Positions 10,668-23,000 of a stretch of 64,000 nucleotides of DNA are shown here, piece after piece; position 1 is the stretch's first letter, and each line of letters begins with the position of its first letter. The notes beneath the pieces are model-generated. The model searched no databases. It was not told the origin of the DNA and saw only the letters and a list, made by a program, of their open reading frames with translations. The stretch comes from Rhizomucor pusillus. Taxonomy: Eukaryota; Mucoromycota; Mucoromycetes; Mucorales; Lichtheimiaceae. Both the position numbers and the translations under genes were made by a program. The stretch lies in NCBI GenBank assembly GCA_900175165.2, contig FWWN02000625.1, positions 2,613 through 66,612 on the forward strand. The letters run 5' to 3'.

Positions 10668-11968
10668 ATGGCAAAGAAAGTAGTGGTGCTAGGTAGAATT
10701 GTATACTACGCTTGGCGGTGACATTGTCGACATTAGGCTCAGTGTGTGATTTTAAAAAGGTGCGGGCGTCAGTGGCCTGACCTGCGCAGTGAGTCTGTTG
10801 AAAGCCGGGTACAAGAATGTCACCGTCATTGGGCAATATATACCAGGTGACAAGACAATCGGCTACACTTCGCCTTGGGCAGGGGCTTCCATTCTCTCGT
10901 TCGCCTCGGCAACGGATATGCGTCTTCGAGGTAAATATCTGTGAGAATTGATCCAGGGGTTCAGTCTGATAAATCTAATTCCCCATGCAGAAATCGATAC
11001 GGATTCCCACAAGGTCTTCCATCATTTAGCCAACAACGTCCCTGAGTCTAGTGTTATCCATTGCCCTGGCATCGACATTCATGATCAGCCAGATGTTCCA
11101 CCTGCCGACAGCACCTGGGTCCGCCATCTATATCGAGATTATCGAGATATTCCAACTTCCGAGTTGCCTAAAGGTGCCAGCTTTGGCTACACATTTACCA
11201 CCTGTAACGTCTCGATGCAGTCAACAAGGATACCCAAAAGCAATCGTGATGGCTTACTCTGCAATGTATAGACACGCTAAGTGTACCAAAATATCTGGAC
11301 TGGCTCGTTTCCCAAGTAACGCAGCTCGGAGGTCGAGTTCTGCGCTGTCATCCGGTCAAGAGTTTGCAGCAAGTCATGGACACGTACGACTGTGATATCC
11401 TGATTAACAGCACTGGCAGTGGTGCAAAGTACTTGGAAGATGTGCAGGACACAAATATGTATACACTTCGTGGCCAGACCGTCCTTGTGCGGGCACCGCA
11501 CGTGAAACGCCAATATTACAGAGAGGGTCCAGGTTACGATACTTATATCATTCCACGAGGCGATGGTACCGTTATTTGCGGCGGTACAATGGATCCTAAC
11601 AACCATGACTTGAACGCAGATCCTGCTATCACAAAGGATATCTTGCGACGCTGTTATGAACTGCACCCGGAGATCACGCACAACCGAGGTCCCGATGCTT
11701 TTGATATCGTTTCTGTCAATGTTGGTTTCCGTCCTAGTCGAACCGGTGGTATCCGCCTCGAAAAGGAGGCAAGAGGTAAGAAATATCTTTTCCTTTATCC
11801 ATCATTCTTAGTTAACGTGCAACGGGAGCAGTGTCAGCAAAGACCGGAAAGACTGTTGCAGTGATACACAACTACGGTCACAGCTCGCACGGTTATCAGT
11901 CGAGCTGGGGCTCGGCTGCGCGTGTGGTCAAGTTGGTCAACAGCGAGGCACAGCTCGCCAAACTATAA
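10668..11968 (+). CDS. D-amino-acid/D-aspartate oxidase, peroxisomal
   Basis: FAD enzyme that deaminates D-amino acids oxidatively, releasing hydrogen peroxide. Five exons: 10668-10692, 10760-10930, 10991-11203, 11272-11775 and 11832-11968, giving 349 aa, typical of the family. The first intron splits the Rossmann dinucleotide motif VVVLGAGVSGLT. Other family marks are YTSPWAGASI, VPKYLDWL, INSTGSGA, GFRPSRTGGIRLE (with the arginine that binds the substrate carboxylate) and the FAD-contacting end NYGHSSHGYQSSWGSA. The C-terminal tripeptide AKL is a type-1 peroxisomal targeting signal. The sequence does not decide between neutral D-amino acids and D-aspartate. It converges with trehalase. Confidence 0.93.
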
Positions 11969-12111
11969 AATATAGCCCATCGTATAGTTTAACAAGATGC
12001 ATGGTGGCGATTTATTCCAAAATTTTTCTGTTTCTTTGTGTTTTACCGTTGTGAATGTGCATTTATGCTGTTGATGCGTTTTTAATAATAACAATTAAAT
12101 TGTTGGTCTAA

Positions 12112-14776
12112 CTAACGGGGAGAGAGGCGACCACTTGCCCGTTGCCTCGGCGCCAAAAAGTCGCCAAATGCAGTGCTTGCAGGAAGATCATTCTCGCCTC
12201 CTCCAGTGCTGCTTCTGCTTCCAGTATCTGCAGGGCCAATTCGAGTAACTGCAGCGCTGATGCTGCCATCACGTGTGATTGCTCTGGCAGCGATTTGGGA
12301 GCTACGGCGGCGTCGTAGGAGTTCATCCATATCTTGGTCAGGCCGTTCTGCCAATTCGCGTGCTAGAGCCTTCTCAAAGAGCAAGTCCGGAACTGTACAA
12401 GTGCCTAGAGCACGGCGCATTTGGGTATTGAGATATGCAAGACCGAGCTGGTAGGAGGCATTCATCCATCCAAAGCCTTCGCGCGGCACAAACTTGAAAT
12501 CTACGCCAACGTTGCCATACTCGACTTCGACTTTGTGTGATAAACCGACAACATCGAATTTTTCCGGCACAACTCCGTTGAAATCAACAAAACTCTTTGT
12601 GATTCTTTGTAAAACAGGCATCAGCGAAAACATTATGCTCTTAATAATATGACATGTATATACACTTACGTAAAGAGCCATCGATATGCCAGTCTCCGAG
12701 CAATATCTTTCATGCCATACTTTTCAAATCCTTCCCAAGCCATGATCTGATGTGGCGCCCAACCGAAAGGGAAATCCCACTGTCGATTAGGACGCTCGAT
12801 AGAGACTTGACCTCGCGATTCCTCAGTACCAGATACAAGACCACCGAGCATTTCGAACTTGTGGAGTGAATTCTTGGCCATCTTCTGAGCCTGCTCTTCG
12901 CTTGCACAGCCTGCCCACATGGCCCAGAAGGTAGTAGCGGATTCGTACGTCGTTTGCTGCTCCTTGACAGTATCGTAATCATAGTATAAACTGTCTTTTT
13001 CATTCCACAAGTATTTGTTGATTCGCTCACGTCTGAGGTTAGCCCGGTCGAGCCATTCTTGGGCGCTCTGCTTGTTTCCATCGAAATCCTCCAAGTCGCC
13101 ATCCAGCACTCCATCGATAACGTCGGCCAAATCCATCTCGTATTTGTAAAGCAAGGCGTTCAGATCGATCGTGGCTAAATTGGCACAGATATTGTCAAAG
13201 CGATAGGTCGTATCGTGTCCAGACTCCCGCACTGCTCTGTCGTGCAAAAAGTACTCGTCCAATGCAGGTTCCTTGAACTTGCCCTCGTTGTATAATTTAT
13301 CAAACTCCTCAATGGAGACTCCATATTTCTTGGCATAAGGTGCAATGATGTGGTTAAAGTGCGACGCCTCCGTCTCTGGTGGAATTCCCTGGCCATCAGG
13401 TCTGTAACGTGAAAGACCGGTCTTCTTGTCCAGTCTTGGTTCATTCATCCAAACAGTGTGGTATTCTTTGATGGCGGATTTTAGCATTTCTCGGAGCCAC
13501 TGTTTGTTTTCTTGCTCGTTCTCGGGATTCATCCTCTCATACACTCTGATAGCCATATCTGTCAGGAAAGGCGGTTGGGAGCGAGTAAGGTAGTATGATC
13601 GGTTGGCATTGAGAATCTTTCCATAGTGCTTGATTTCATAGGCAAAGTTCTCTACCATGCCTTGCGCAAGCTCCCGTCGTCCGTCAACCAAAAGACCCAA
13701 TGCTACGAAATACGAGTCCCATCCGTACATTTCGTTGAAACGTCCACCTGGCACTGCAAAGGGAACGCCACGCATTGTAACTTTGCCGTCAGGACCGACT
13801 TCTTTGCGCATGGCCAAAGTCAGCAGACCAGGGCGGTCATTGATGCTCTTGACGTACTCTGGCGTGATATCCTTTGGTAGATACACGACTTCGAGGTTCA
13901 GATGCTTGCGCATTTCAGAGACGTTCTTATAATACTCGTAGATTTCTGTCTCATTGTACGGGATATAGATGCGCGGATTATGGTTAGCTGACCTGTTCTT
14001 GGGGTCTGCGCAAATGACTTCCATGCTGTCAGCATCGATTCGGCGAGTGAGACCATCCCAAAAATGGTGTCTATGACACAAACAATGAAAAGGCGATGCC
14101 ATGCTAGTTTAATATTTTTAAACTCTTCATCGATCTGTTGTATATCTTACCTGATCATGCGCGACAAGCGGTCCACGGGGTTCTCGTTAAGCCGAGCCTC
14201 ATCCAAAACAACGTGCTTACGTCCATAGTCGTTTGCGAGCGCAAGCTCTTGCAGCAGGTTCGAGAGCATGTAAGTGCCTCTGATGTCAATTTTTCGGTAT
14301 CCGCCTGAATCCGCCGTTCCGAGCTGGAGGGTCTTGGGCCCCAAGTCGTTGATAGTGATCTGAAAGTCGCCGTCTGTATCTTCTTGCTCTAAAATAGTTC
14401 GTTGCGTTTCCTCGACGTCAATCAGAAACTTTCGGGCCTTGTTCTTATCGTCTACCCACGTGAAGTCAGAAAAACCATCTATCGAGGAAAAAAAAAACCG
14501 CATATACTTACCATGGGAAGCACGTCGGTATGGTGGCAGGCCTCGATCGCTCAGCCTGCGGATATCAGGTTTGCTCCTCTGTTCTTACGTCTGTCAGTTG
14601 CGATTGCACAGCGATTGCAAACGATCGACCAGCAGTGTTTGGCCGCTAAACATTACCGTATACGTTCTCGTCCTATTTCGGGCATTGCTGCCAGTGGTAT
14701 AATAAGTTGCAGCTGGAGCGTGAACATCAAAGTCCTCTTCTCCACTGGTTTCAATTGTGGGGATTTTGCGTGACAT
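12112..14776 (-). CDS. NTH1: neutral (cytosolic, regulated) trehalase
   Basis: Hydrolyses intracellular trehalose to glucose, for example on germination or after stress. The N-terminal exon (from 14776) carries RNRTRTYT and the next exon RRASHD. These match the basic phosphorylation sites through which cAMP-dependent kinase activates neutral trehalases. Next comes the calcium-binding segment [16 protein letters not shown], then the GH37 catalytic domain with both trehalase signatures: [15 protein letters not shown] (near 13760-13710) and [12 protein letters not shown] (near 12790-12750). The protein continues through [12 protein letters not shown] to a basic serine-rich tail ending near 12112. 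There is no signal peptide, so this is the cytosolic type, not acid trehalase. Confidence 0.95.
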
Positions 14777-15611
14777 AGAAAAGTGGGGAAGAAAAGAAAA
14801 GAAAATAGAAAAAATGTCAAGTTTGTTTAAGGGTTTGCGGGGAAAACAATAAACTTGTTTGAAACAGCAATATAATAGCCATGGCAATAAAAGGAAAAAT
14901 GGGACTCTTTTATACCATTATTATGCTACTAAACTCTCCCCCCCATTTTATCTGTCATCGGTTGACGACATACATCGTTTATCTTTTTTCCATCTGGCGC
15001 GTGTGCGCACGCACCTGCCATATCATTCGCAGTAATTTTAGGTCGATCAGTATTTGTTTCTGCATAAACAAGCATGTTCTTTTGCTGAGGCATTTCAAGT
15101 ATTGCCCAGAAACTGTAGCTAATGTAAACTCAAGATAATCACAGGGACTAGCTGCATACTGCTTTGAGAATGGATACATTAAATGTATCCTCTGCCCCCG
15201 TCTCCCTCCTGGGGCCTCCATTGTTCTTCTTCATGCAACTGGGCGCATTTGATCGCTCTTTAAGTTTCAATGTCCGTTCGCAAATTTCGTCAGTGCAGAG
15301 AAAGTAGCGGACACACGGGTGTGTTCGAATGGCGACGAAGCATCTCGAAAACGCATGGGCCGAGATCCTACCCTGGCAGTCAGAGATTCGCAAAAAGGAT
15401 CAGCTCTACAGTCGCAAAAAACCTCTCACTGAACAAGTAAACGAAGCAGTCTCGATAATTTTTGGTCCAAGACTGATCCACCGGTTGATTCCCTGTAGAC
15501 TTTGCCGCCAGTCAGGACAAGGCGAGATCTCGTTGTGAATGACTCTACTAGCCCAGTCGGCCTGAGTACTTTGAAGGTACATATCAGATGATAAATATGA
15601 TGTAAACTAGC
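14777..15611. other. intergenic, divergent
   Basis: This 835-bp gap lies between the divergent trehalase (-) and RPAP3-like (+) starts. It is rich in homopurine/homopyrimidine tracts near the trehalase side (14780-14850). No coding frame or RNA gene is convincing. Confidence 0.5.
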
Positions 15612-17050
15612 ATGCACGAGTCTAAAGGGGACCGCCTGCAGCAGGCTTTCACGTCGCGCTCTCCACGGTTAGCAGCCGAAGCAAAAGAGAAGGTTAGTCG
15701 ATGCTATCTTGAAACTAGATAGATGATGGCTAACATTAAACTGTAGGGTAACGCTTTGTTTCAACGTCAAAAATTCAAGGAAGCCATTGAGCAATATACC
15801 CGAGCAATTGAACTTGATCCGTCATGTGCTGTTTATTTTCTAAACCGTGCAATGGCAAACCTCAAAGTCAAGAACTTTGTGGATGCTGAAAAGGATTGCA
15901 ACAGCGGTTTGGAGTTGCAACCCGATAACGTTAAAGCACTGTGGCGTCGAGGCATAGCAAAGAGAGAATTGGGTCGCACAGAAGAGGCACGACAAGGTCA
16001 GATTGAGTTTACAGGAACTGAGGACACCCACGTTTCCGCTGACATGAATAATATTGTAGATTTCGAAAGGGCATTGGCTATAGAGCCGAATAACAAGTCT
16101 ATCTCGGAAGAATTGGCAAAGCTACCGAGACCTAAAAAGGATAAAGGCAAGGAAAGAGCAGACGCACCGCACCATGCATCGCAGCGGCAACGGTTGCCTA
16201 TTGAGATGGTGGATGCAGCGTATGGTGATGATAATAAAGCCAAGGCAACGCAAACTGTACCGCAAGTACCAACAACAAAGACTACAAAGAAGGAAAGTCC
16301 AATTGCAAAGGTTCCACCAGCACCATCGCAGGTGGCAACGCAACAGCCAATATCAAAAGACGCACAGGCTCCAAAAACAGCAGTGCAAACGGAAACCCCA
16401 CAAAAGCAGGACCCTGCACCTGTCGTTCCCAAAGAAACAGTAGCACAAAACTCTCTTGAAATTAGACCACCAAAGTCAAATCTGGAATTCGAGCGTGATT
16501 GGAAAACATACAAGCATCGCGGACCTGAGACGCTTTTCCAATATTTTAAGGCAAGTGCTGCGGGGAGCAAGTTTAAATGATATTCTTTCGTTAACTTTGT
16601 AACCACAGAGCATTCCTCCCTCAAGCTATGCGTCCCTCTTTAGATCATCCCTTGAATCAGACCAATTTGAGGAAATGCTGGACATTCTGAATATGTATTA
16701 CACAAGGTATGTTATGCGGGAGATGTGCCGACTCGTATACACGTAGCATCCTGGCTCACATGCATGCTCAGCAACGAGGACATCTACGCTGTGCTTCAAG
16801 GATTAGCCCAAGTCCGACGCATTGACATGCTAATTATGTTTTTGGGTGCCAAGCACAATCGAGGTTGGTATGAAGTTCTCACCCTTATGATACGGTATAT
16901 TCACGAGCTTTTCTGCGTATATCCACTTTATTTGGATATAACTTTGACGGATCGTTAGTTTTGTGCGATCTGTTCACAAAGTTGAAAGGTTCAGTTCCAG
17001 ATGCTGACCTTGGCAAGCTAGCAAAAGTATACGACATCAAATCTTTGTGA
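15612..17050 (+). CDS. RPAP3: RPAP3-like TPR co-chaperone (R2TP complex)
   Basis: RPAP3 links Hsp90 to the Pih1 and Rvb1/2 proteins to assemble RNA polymerases and other large complexes. Exon 1 starts at 15612 and ends at 15692; exon 2 starts at 15747. The TPR region (EKGNALFQRQKFKEAIEQY, then NRAMANLKV and KALWRRGIAKRELGR) binds Hsp90 C-termini. A proline/glutamine-rich linker follows. The C-terminal RPAP3 domain spans several small exons from about 16470 (FERDWKTYK, YFK then SIPPSSYASLF, RRIDMLIMFLG, DLFTKLKG) and ends at 17050. Two introns are odd: 15997-16059 is 63 nt with no stop, and 16551-16608 is a GC-AG intron. It is shorter than animal RPAP3, with one TPR domain. Confidence 0.88.
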
Positions 17051-17096
17051 AGAGCACACATTGTTACAGCTTCATAGTAGCATCAATTTCATGTAT

Positions 17097-17123
17097 AAAC
17101 AAACAAACAAACAAACAAACAAC
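17097..17123. repeat. AAAC microsatellite
   Basis: Six AAAC units and a partial seventh lie in the short gap between the RPAP3-like stop (17050) and the Sec14 promoter. Confidence 0.9.
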
Positions 17124-17232
17124 AATGAACAATAAAAAGTGGTCGAAGTTAATTATTCATTTGCAAGGGACGCAGGTGCTGTTCTTGAAAACTTTGGGGT
17201 TCACTTGTGCGACACGGAAGTTGAAGCGCGAG

Positions 17233-17239
17233 TATAAAA
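17233..17239 (+). promoter_or_regulatory. TATA box of the Sec14-like gene
   Basis: TATAAAA lies 40 bp upstream of the ATG at 17279. That is close enough to imply a very short 5' UTR. Confidence 0.65.
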
Positions 17240-17278
17240 CTCAGGGACGAAGAGAAAGTTGATGAGCAACCGTTTACA

Positions 17279-18703
17279 ATGGCAGCAGAGATCACTCTAG
17301 AGAATCGCAAACCAGGCCACGCCGGTACTTTGACGGTGGAGCAGACTGAAGCACTCAAGAAGCTTTGGCTTCGACTATTTGAGCTCTTCAAGCAACCTGG
17401 CGAGCCATATACCAAGCCTGAAGAGGCTCCCAAGAAAGAAGAAGAAGCTAAACAGCAAAAGTCTGGAGGATTCTTTGGATTCGGTGGTGGCAGTAAACAG
17501 CAAAAGAAGGCAGATGACGAGCCAGTGTTTTTGGGACGAACGGCCGATCCGCGCTGGATGTCTCTGCCTCTCGAAAAGGCTATCCCGCTTATTCCCGGCA
17601 AGATGCTTGAAACTACGTTTTGGAACATGGTGGCAACCGACAACCCGGATTCTACAGTGCTGCGATACCTGAGAGCACGCAAGTGGGATTTTGAAGCATC
17701 GTACAACATGCTCATCAACACCCTCCGATGGCGTCTGCATATGCGTGTGGATGAAATCGTCAAGCTCGGCGAAACTGGTATCTACAATGTCTTGGAAAAG
17801 GCTCGTCCTGGCATGGGTGAGCGCTTCTTGGATCAGATCCGGTCAGGCAAGGCTACTCTTGGCGGCCCTGACCGCGAAAACCGTGGCATCTGGTAACGAT
17901 ATCCCATTTGGGTAATTCTATCGGCAGCTGCAGTTGTACTAAACAGAGACATTGTTTATAGCTTTTTGAATGTCCAGCTGCACCACAAGGAAGACCAACC
18001 TTTTGAATGCATCCAGATCTGTGCCTTGTACTTGATGGAAACAGCCCGCGTATTCTGCGGATTTCCCATGGAAAACGCAGCGCTCGTCTTCAACTTGGAC
18101 AACTTTACATTGGCCAACATGGATTTCGAGTTTGTTAAATTCTTGATCACTTGCTTGGAATCATACTATCCAGAAACGCTCGGCGCGTGTCTTATTCACA
18201 AGGCGCCCTGGGTATTCTCGACCGTCTGGGGCATGATTACTCCACTCTTGGACCCTGTTGTCGCTAGCAAGATCCATTTCACAAAGAACCTTCAGGATTT
18301 AGAAAAATACATTGATCTAGGCAGCGTGCCGGTCATTATCTCCGGCAACCCGGATCGCAAGACCAAAGACGAGGCAACCAAGGCGGATCCACCACCGGCT
18401 GGCACCCTCGAGACACCAACGTCTCCAGAATACAAGGCGTATCTAGAAGAAATCCAGGCGTATGAAAAGGACACCGCATCGTGGGCTGCCACAAAGACAG
18501 AGGCAAACGATGAAAAGGATGCATTGAATAGACTGCACCGCGGTCTCAAGTATAGACTGGCACGCATCAAGGCCGAGAAGGATCTTCGAGCGCGTACCAT
18601 TTACCACGAAAAGGGATTGATCAAGCTGACAGAAGAAGGAAGACTTTACATCGATTTCGGCGGCGAGAACTGGGTAGAGCAGGAGATCACCGACCGTGTT
18701 TAA
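17279..18703 (+). CDS. Sec14/CRAL-TRIO phosphatidylinositol-transfer-type protein
   Basis: Two exons (17279-17892, 17962-18703) encode 451 aa. Residues about 35-85 form a charged linker with a Gly-Phe patch (GGFFGFGGG). The CRAL-TRIO N domain follows (VLRYLRARKWDFEASYNML), then the lipid-binding Sec14 domain (CIQICALYLMETARVF, NLDNFTLANMDFEF, YPETLGACLIHKAPWVF). These bind phosphatidylinositol, phosphatidylcholine or similar lipids and couple lipid supply to membrane traffic. After the fold is a helical charged C-terminus (about 345-451). The long N- and C-terminal additions resemble the larger fungal Sec14-like proteins rather than yeast Sec14 itself. Its 3' end overlaps the next gene by 17 nt. 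Confidence 0.9.
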
Positions 18704-19826
18704 TGAAATATAATTCACAGTGTTCTAATTGTATCTTTTCTGATTGCCACTCTTGGATTTTTGAAAAGAAGATGCGTTCGTCTGGGTGCCGCTGTTTGTA
18801 TGTCAATAGAACCAACATGTCTGGGTTGCGTGCAAAGAGTTGAGATAGTGTGTCAATCAAGACATCGTGACTTGATTGGTTGTACAGGACATCTGTCAGG
18901 ATAGCAAGATCTACATGCGGTATTACTGATCCAGGCTGCTGCTGCTGCTTGCCCCACTCGAGCGCTTGCACGCGCAGAAGCTTCTTTTGCTTGACCGGTT
19001 GAAGCTCTGCGTTTTGATGGCACAGCGGAACCACTTCCGGTAAATCGGTCAGGTAGACTCGTTTTGTATCCAACGCGTGCGAGGCATAAATCCCTGCCAC
19101 GCCCGTCCCGCTGCCGAGCTCCAGGATGGAGTCAAAAGTACGACCAGGCTGCCAGCTGCTCAAGAACTCGCACAGGAGCAGGCCGCAATCCCAGATGTGA
19201 CCTGCGATACTCTGCAGTGCATTTTCCCGAATGGTCAGAGATAGACTGTTGTCTACCTTGAGATGTCGATCAAATTGGTCCGTTGTTGCTGCTGCTGCTG
19301 CTGCTGGAGGAGAAGCGGCCGTGCCTTGCTTGCCAGCAGCACCTCCTCCGAGGAGATGGAAACTGAGTGACCACACAGGTACGATCCAAGGGCCATTTTC
19401 GAACGCCCTGAACGTATCAACCCATATCGGATGACTACTTTGAGTACCACGATCTAGGCTCAGCGATAGCTGCATCATCGTTTCTTTGTTGGTAGTCTTT
19501 GGCCCTTCGAGCACGAGAAAAGTGCTCACCACTCCTCCGCCTTTGAAAGGATCATACTCCAGCTCGAGCGTACAGTCGTCAATAGATATGGCGGCGGCGC
19601 TCGGCTTGGCTTTACCCTTTTTATTGTTATTGCTGTTGGGTCCAGCTCGCAGAGCCACGGTCGACGGCGCACTGTGCAGCCGACAAACGATCGTAAGAGG
19701 ATCGTAGTAGGTCGACTCGGCAAGATCGTTTGCGACAGTCCATACTATCTGGAAGGGTTGCCCTATATGCATACGGCTCGGTGGGGGTTTCAAGAACCTG
19801 ATGTAGTATATTGCATGCTGGGCCAT
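18687..19826 (-). CDS. METTL21-family protein methyltransferase with N-terminal extension
   Basis: A single exon encodes 379 aa. I chose the ATG at 19826 (MAQHAIYY). The C-terminal half is a class I SAM methyltransferase of the METTL21/22 lysine-methyltransferase group: the entry helix IWDCGLLLCEFL, SAM-binding ELGSGTGVAGIYAS, acidic loop LTDLPEVVPLC, DVLYNQSSHDVLIDTL (in place of the usual D-x-x-Y) and LLTYKQRHPDERIFF. Members methylate lysines on chaperones and translation factors. The N-terminal 160 residues or so are not part of that domain. They look beta-strand rich (IVWTVANDL, CTLELEYDPF, STFLVLEG), and are interrupted by low-complexity Asn and Ala runs. The substrate is unknown. It is tail-to-tail with Sec14. 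Confidence 0.85.
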   Translation of the reverse strand: MAQHAIYYIRFLKPPPSRMHIGQPFQIVWTVANDLAESTYYDPLTIVCRLHSAPSTVALRAGPNSNNNKKGKAKPSAAAISIDDCTLELEYDPFKGGGVVSTFLVLEGPKTTNKETMMQLSLSLDRGTQSSHPIWVDTFRAFENGPWIVPVWSLSFHLLGGGAAGKQGTAASPPAAAAAATTDQFDRHLKVDNSLSLTIRENALQSIAGHIWDCGLLLCEFLSSWQPGRTFDSILELGSGTGVAGIYASHALDTKRVYLTDLPEVVPLCHQNAELQPVKQKKLLRVQALEWGKQQQQPGSVIPHVDLAILTDVLYNQSSHDVLIDTLSQLFARNPDMLVLLTYKQRHPDERIFFSKIQEWQSEKIQLEHCELYFIKHGR

Positions 19827-20047
19827 CCAAAAAAGAGAAAAATGATGAAATTGAAACTGGGAAAAAGTTTCAAGTGGGGAAGAAGAGTGGAGGGAAATTG
19901 AACAGTGCGCCCTCGCAACGTCGTTGCTTGATAATACAATGTTACACAAGTTTCAAAATGATGCAGCAGCTAACGATGATCATCTCATTCTGATATTATG
20001 GTACTCGAGGAGAAGATGCATTTACATTGTTGAAAAAGTCATCACTT

Positions 20048-23000
20048 TTAACAATTAGAAATCTTGTTTTCTACCATTTGTACAAGCATGGAAGAGTACT
20101 TGTCGAGTAGCGTTAAAGTTGCAGGATCGGTTTCAGGCTTCTTGAGTTTCTTGTGCACCTTGGTCGTCATCTCCATAAGTTTCGACTCCACATTCGTCAT
20201 TACATGCGGCTTGTCTTTGAATGAATCGATTGCATCCAGTACAGAGTCCACCAGGATCATAGCACCGTCGAGATCTGATAAAATATGCGAATAATCCTCT
20301 TCATCCGTCTTCGTTTCCGGTTCCACGGACGGGCCTGTTGTAGCGTATGCCGGATCCGGATCGCTGGAAGGCATTTCTTCTTTCGCTTGTTCCGGAGATG
20401 ATATATCGTGCTGTACGCTCGGTACATTTGGAGATGCTACAGGTATCGTTGTTTGCACGTTTTCATCTGCGCGATCCTGCATTTGCTTTGCAAGTTCCTG
20501 AAAGCTGCCGAGCAGCGTGTCCAATGATTCACGCGAGCGTAGGCGTTTATCGCCCAGGGAGGAGAGGTACCGTGCTGTCAAACTCTGTCGCTTCTTCGCT
20601 TTTTCCAGTTTCTTTTGTAATTCTCGAAACGCTGGCATATCCTTTGCAAGTGGTAAATCTTCTTTATCCTCTTTTGACTCCTCATGCTCTGTTTTCTTCC
20701 TTGAGGTCAATGAGACAGATGTTATCCGACTTAGAGATGGTGTCATCCTAGGCGCTTCGCGTGACGCGATTGTTTCTATCAGTGCATCTTCTCCGCTTTC
20801 TTCTTCTTCTTCAGCGTTAGCTTCGGTCGCTCCATTCTGATGCTTTTCGTCATCTGACAGCGCTGGTGACTTCTGCTCTCCTTCGTTATCTGCAGACCCA
20901 CTGTCTTCGCTGACGTCGTGCGATGTGACTTTAAACGGTTTGCCAATATCATCCTGTTCTGGCGATGGAGAAATGAAGATAACCTGCTCCTCTTCTCCAC
21001 CGTCATCGTCTTCTTCGTCATCCTCGTCTCGTTCATCTTCAGCTTCCTGACCATCATCCTCAAACGAATTATCTGCATTCTGGCTCTGTGCATGGTCGAT
21101 ATCACTATCGTCTTCTTCAAGATCTTTGGGTTGACTAGGCGGGGGAGGTACTTCGCATGGCATCGGCTCCGCTTCTGGTACACTTGCCCGTCGTTCGGTA
21201 TTTGCCTCTGCACTCTTCTGCTTCAATCCACCGTCATTCCTAGGCCGCATGCGATTTTCTTTCAGTTGTGACAAGTAGTCCTTTTTTGCTAGACCTTCGC
21301 GAGACATCTGGCGTCGTATAACCGGATTTATTCGTGAAGAAGGTGGTGTGCCTTGTCGCAATCCATTCAAACCGGAGGCACGTTGCGCATCAAAGTGGTA
21401 TCGGGACGCGGTCAATTGGCTCGTCGTCCTTTCACGTGCACCAGATGTAGGCAAACCATTGTAAAGCCGCTCAAGTTTGCCTTCAGGTGTTTTGCGTCCA
21501 CTGTTTGCATCTCGTTTTGGAGGAAATTTGAGCTGAGGGCGACTTGGTGGTGCAGGAGTTGCTGTCACAGGGGAAGGTGGAGAAGTGTTGATTCCATTTC
21601 GACGATTTGGTGTATTTTTGTACAGATCGTCGTATTTTTGTTCAGCAGGCGACATTGTTGAAAAAGTTCGTCGCTCTCCTTGGCGAGCAAGTTGCGATAC
21701 CGTCGGTGTAGGTCTCACAGACGTCGCCGTAGAAAGTCTTCTAAACCTTCCTTTGTTTCTCAACAGCGCTAGGCGCTTATCTTCCTGTGGCTCTTCTGGA
21801 GCATTTCTGCCCTGTATGATCATTTGCGTCGCTTTTTGTTCTTGTTCGCCGCTGCGGGCCATCATTTTCATTACAATATCTGACGATACTTTCCATATGA
21901 AGACTGTGCCATCAGAGCATGTGCTAACTACTCGTACACCGTTCGTTGATGTCTTGATGAATTTGACACACGTTATAAGTTCTGCGTGTGCGTTAACCTT
22001 ATCTATACACGTTCCACTTGTCAAGTCGAATAAACGAATTGTCCTGTCGGAACCGCTTGTTACTGCAAATGTACCGCAGAACGGATCAAGATCAATGTTT
22101 ATCAAGCTGCCTCCAGAGTTTTCAATGAATGCTCCGCTGGTAGCTTCTTCCGTTGTTTCAGGTTTGCATACACGCACAGGCTTTCCAGAGTCAATGTTGA
22201 ATACGAGAAGCCGTCGCTCACCCGTTACGGTTGCAATGTACCGCTCGTTAGTATCCATTGACATGTCAAAAACCGTACTTCGGCCAGAATAGTTGTGATA
22301 CGTTGCATAATACTGAGGATCGCTCTTCTCGAGACTTCGAAAGATGACACCTTTGTCAGCACCGCAGCTTACAAGTTTTTCACCATTTCGAGAAAAGCGA
22401 ACAGCAGTTATAGAGGAAGAATGGTCGTCGAGTGTTTGTAAGAGCTGAAAGTTTTGATTAATGTCGAAAATGTGAAGAAGTCGATCGCGGCTGGCTGTAG
22501 CAACCAAATAGGGCGCACCTGATGACACGGTCTTTTGTTTAGATATTCCTCTTTTGATTAATTCTTATCCTAATTACCTTCAGTTTTCGGATCACTCATA
22601 TCCAAAGACAAAATTTCAGAGTCATGCGCTTCTTGATATGTGATTTGCTCCCAAGTATCCAGATCATGAACGCGAAGGTTACCGCTTCTGTCTCCTGTTG
22701 CCAAATGCTTGCCATCGCTGCTTATTTTGATAGAACGGATGCCAAAATCAGGTAACTGCTCGTCGGCAATGTCTACAATAAATTCATTGAGCACCAATTT
22801 GTTGATACATCATCATCCATTATCATCGCTCGCTTGTGTGAACATACCGACATCCCTTCGATATTTTGAGAACTCTGCAGCGTCCGGTTCAACATACAGC
22901 ATTTTGATTAATTCCCTAGAGTAAATGTTCCTGCGATGCGAGGATGAAGTAAAACTGCTAGTACTGGATGAAAGTGATGGTATGCTTGACGATGGGGATT

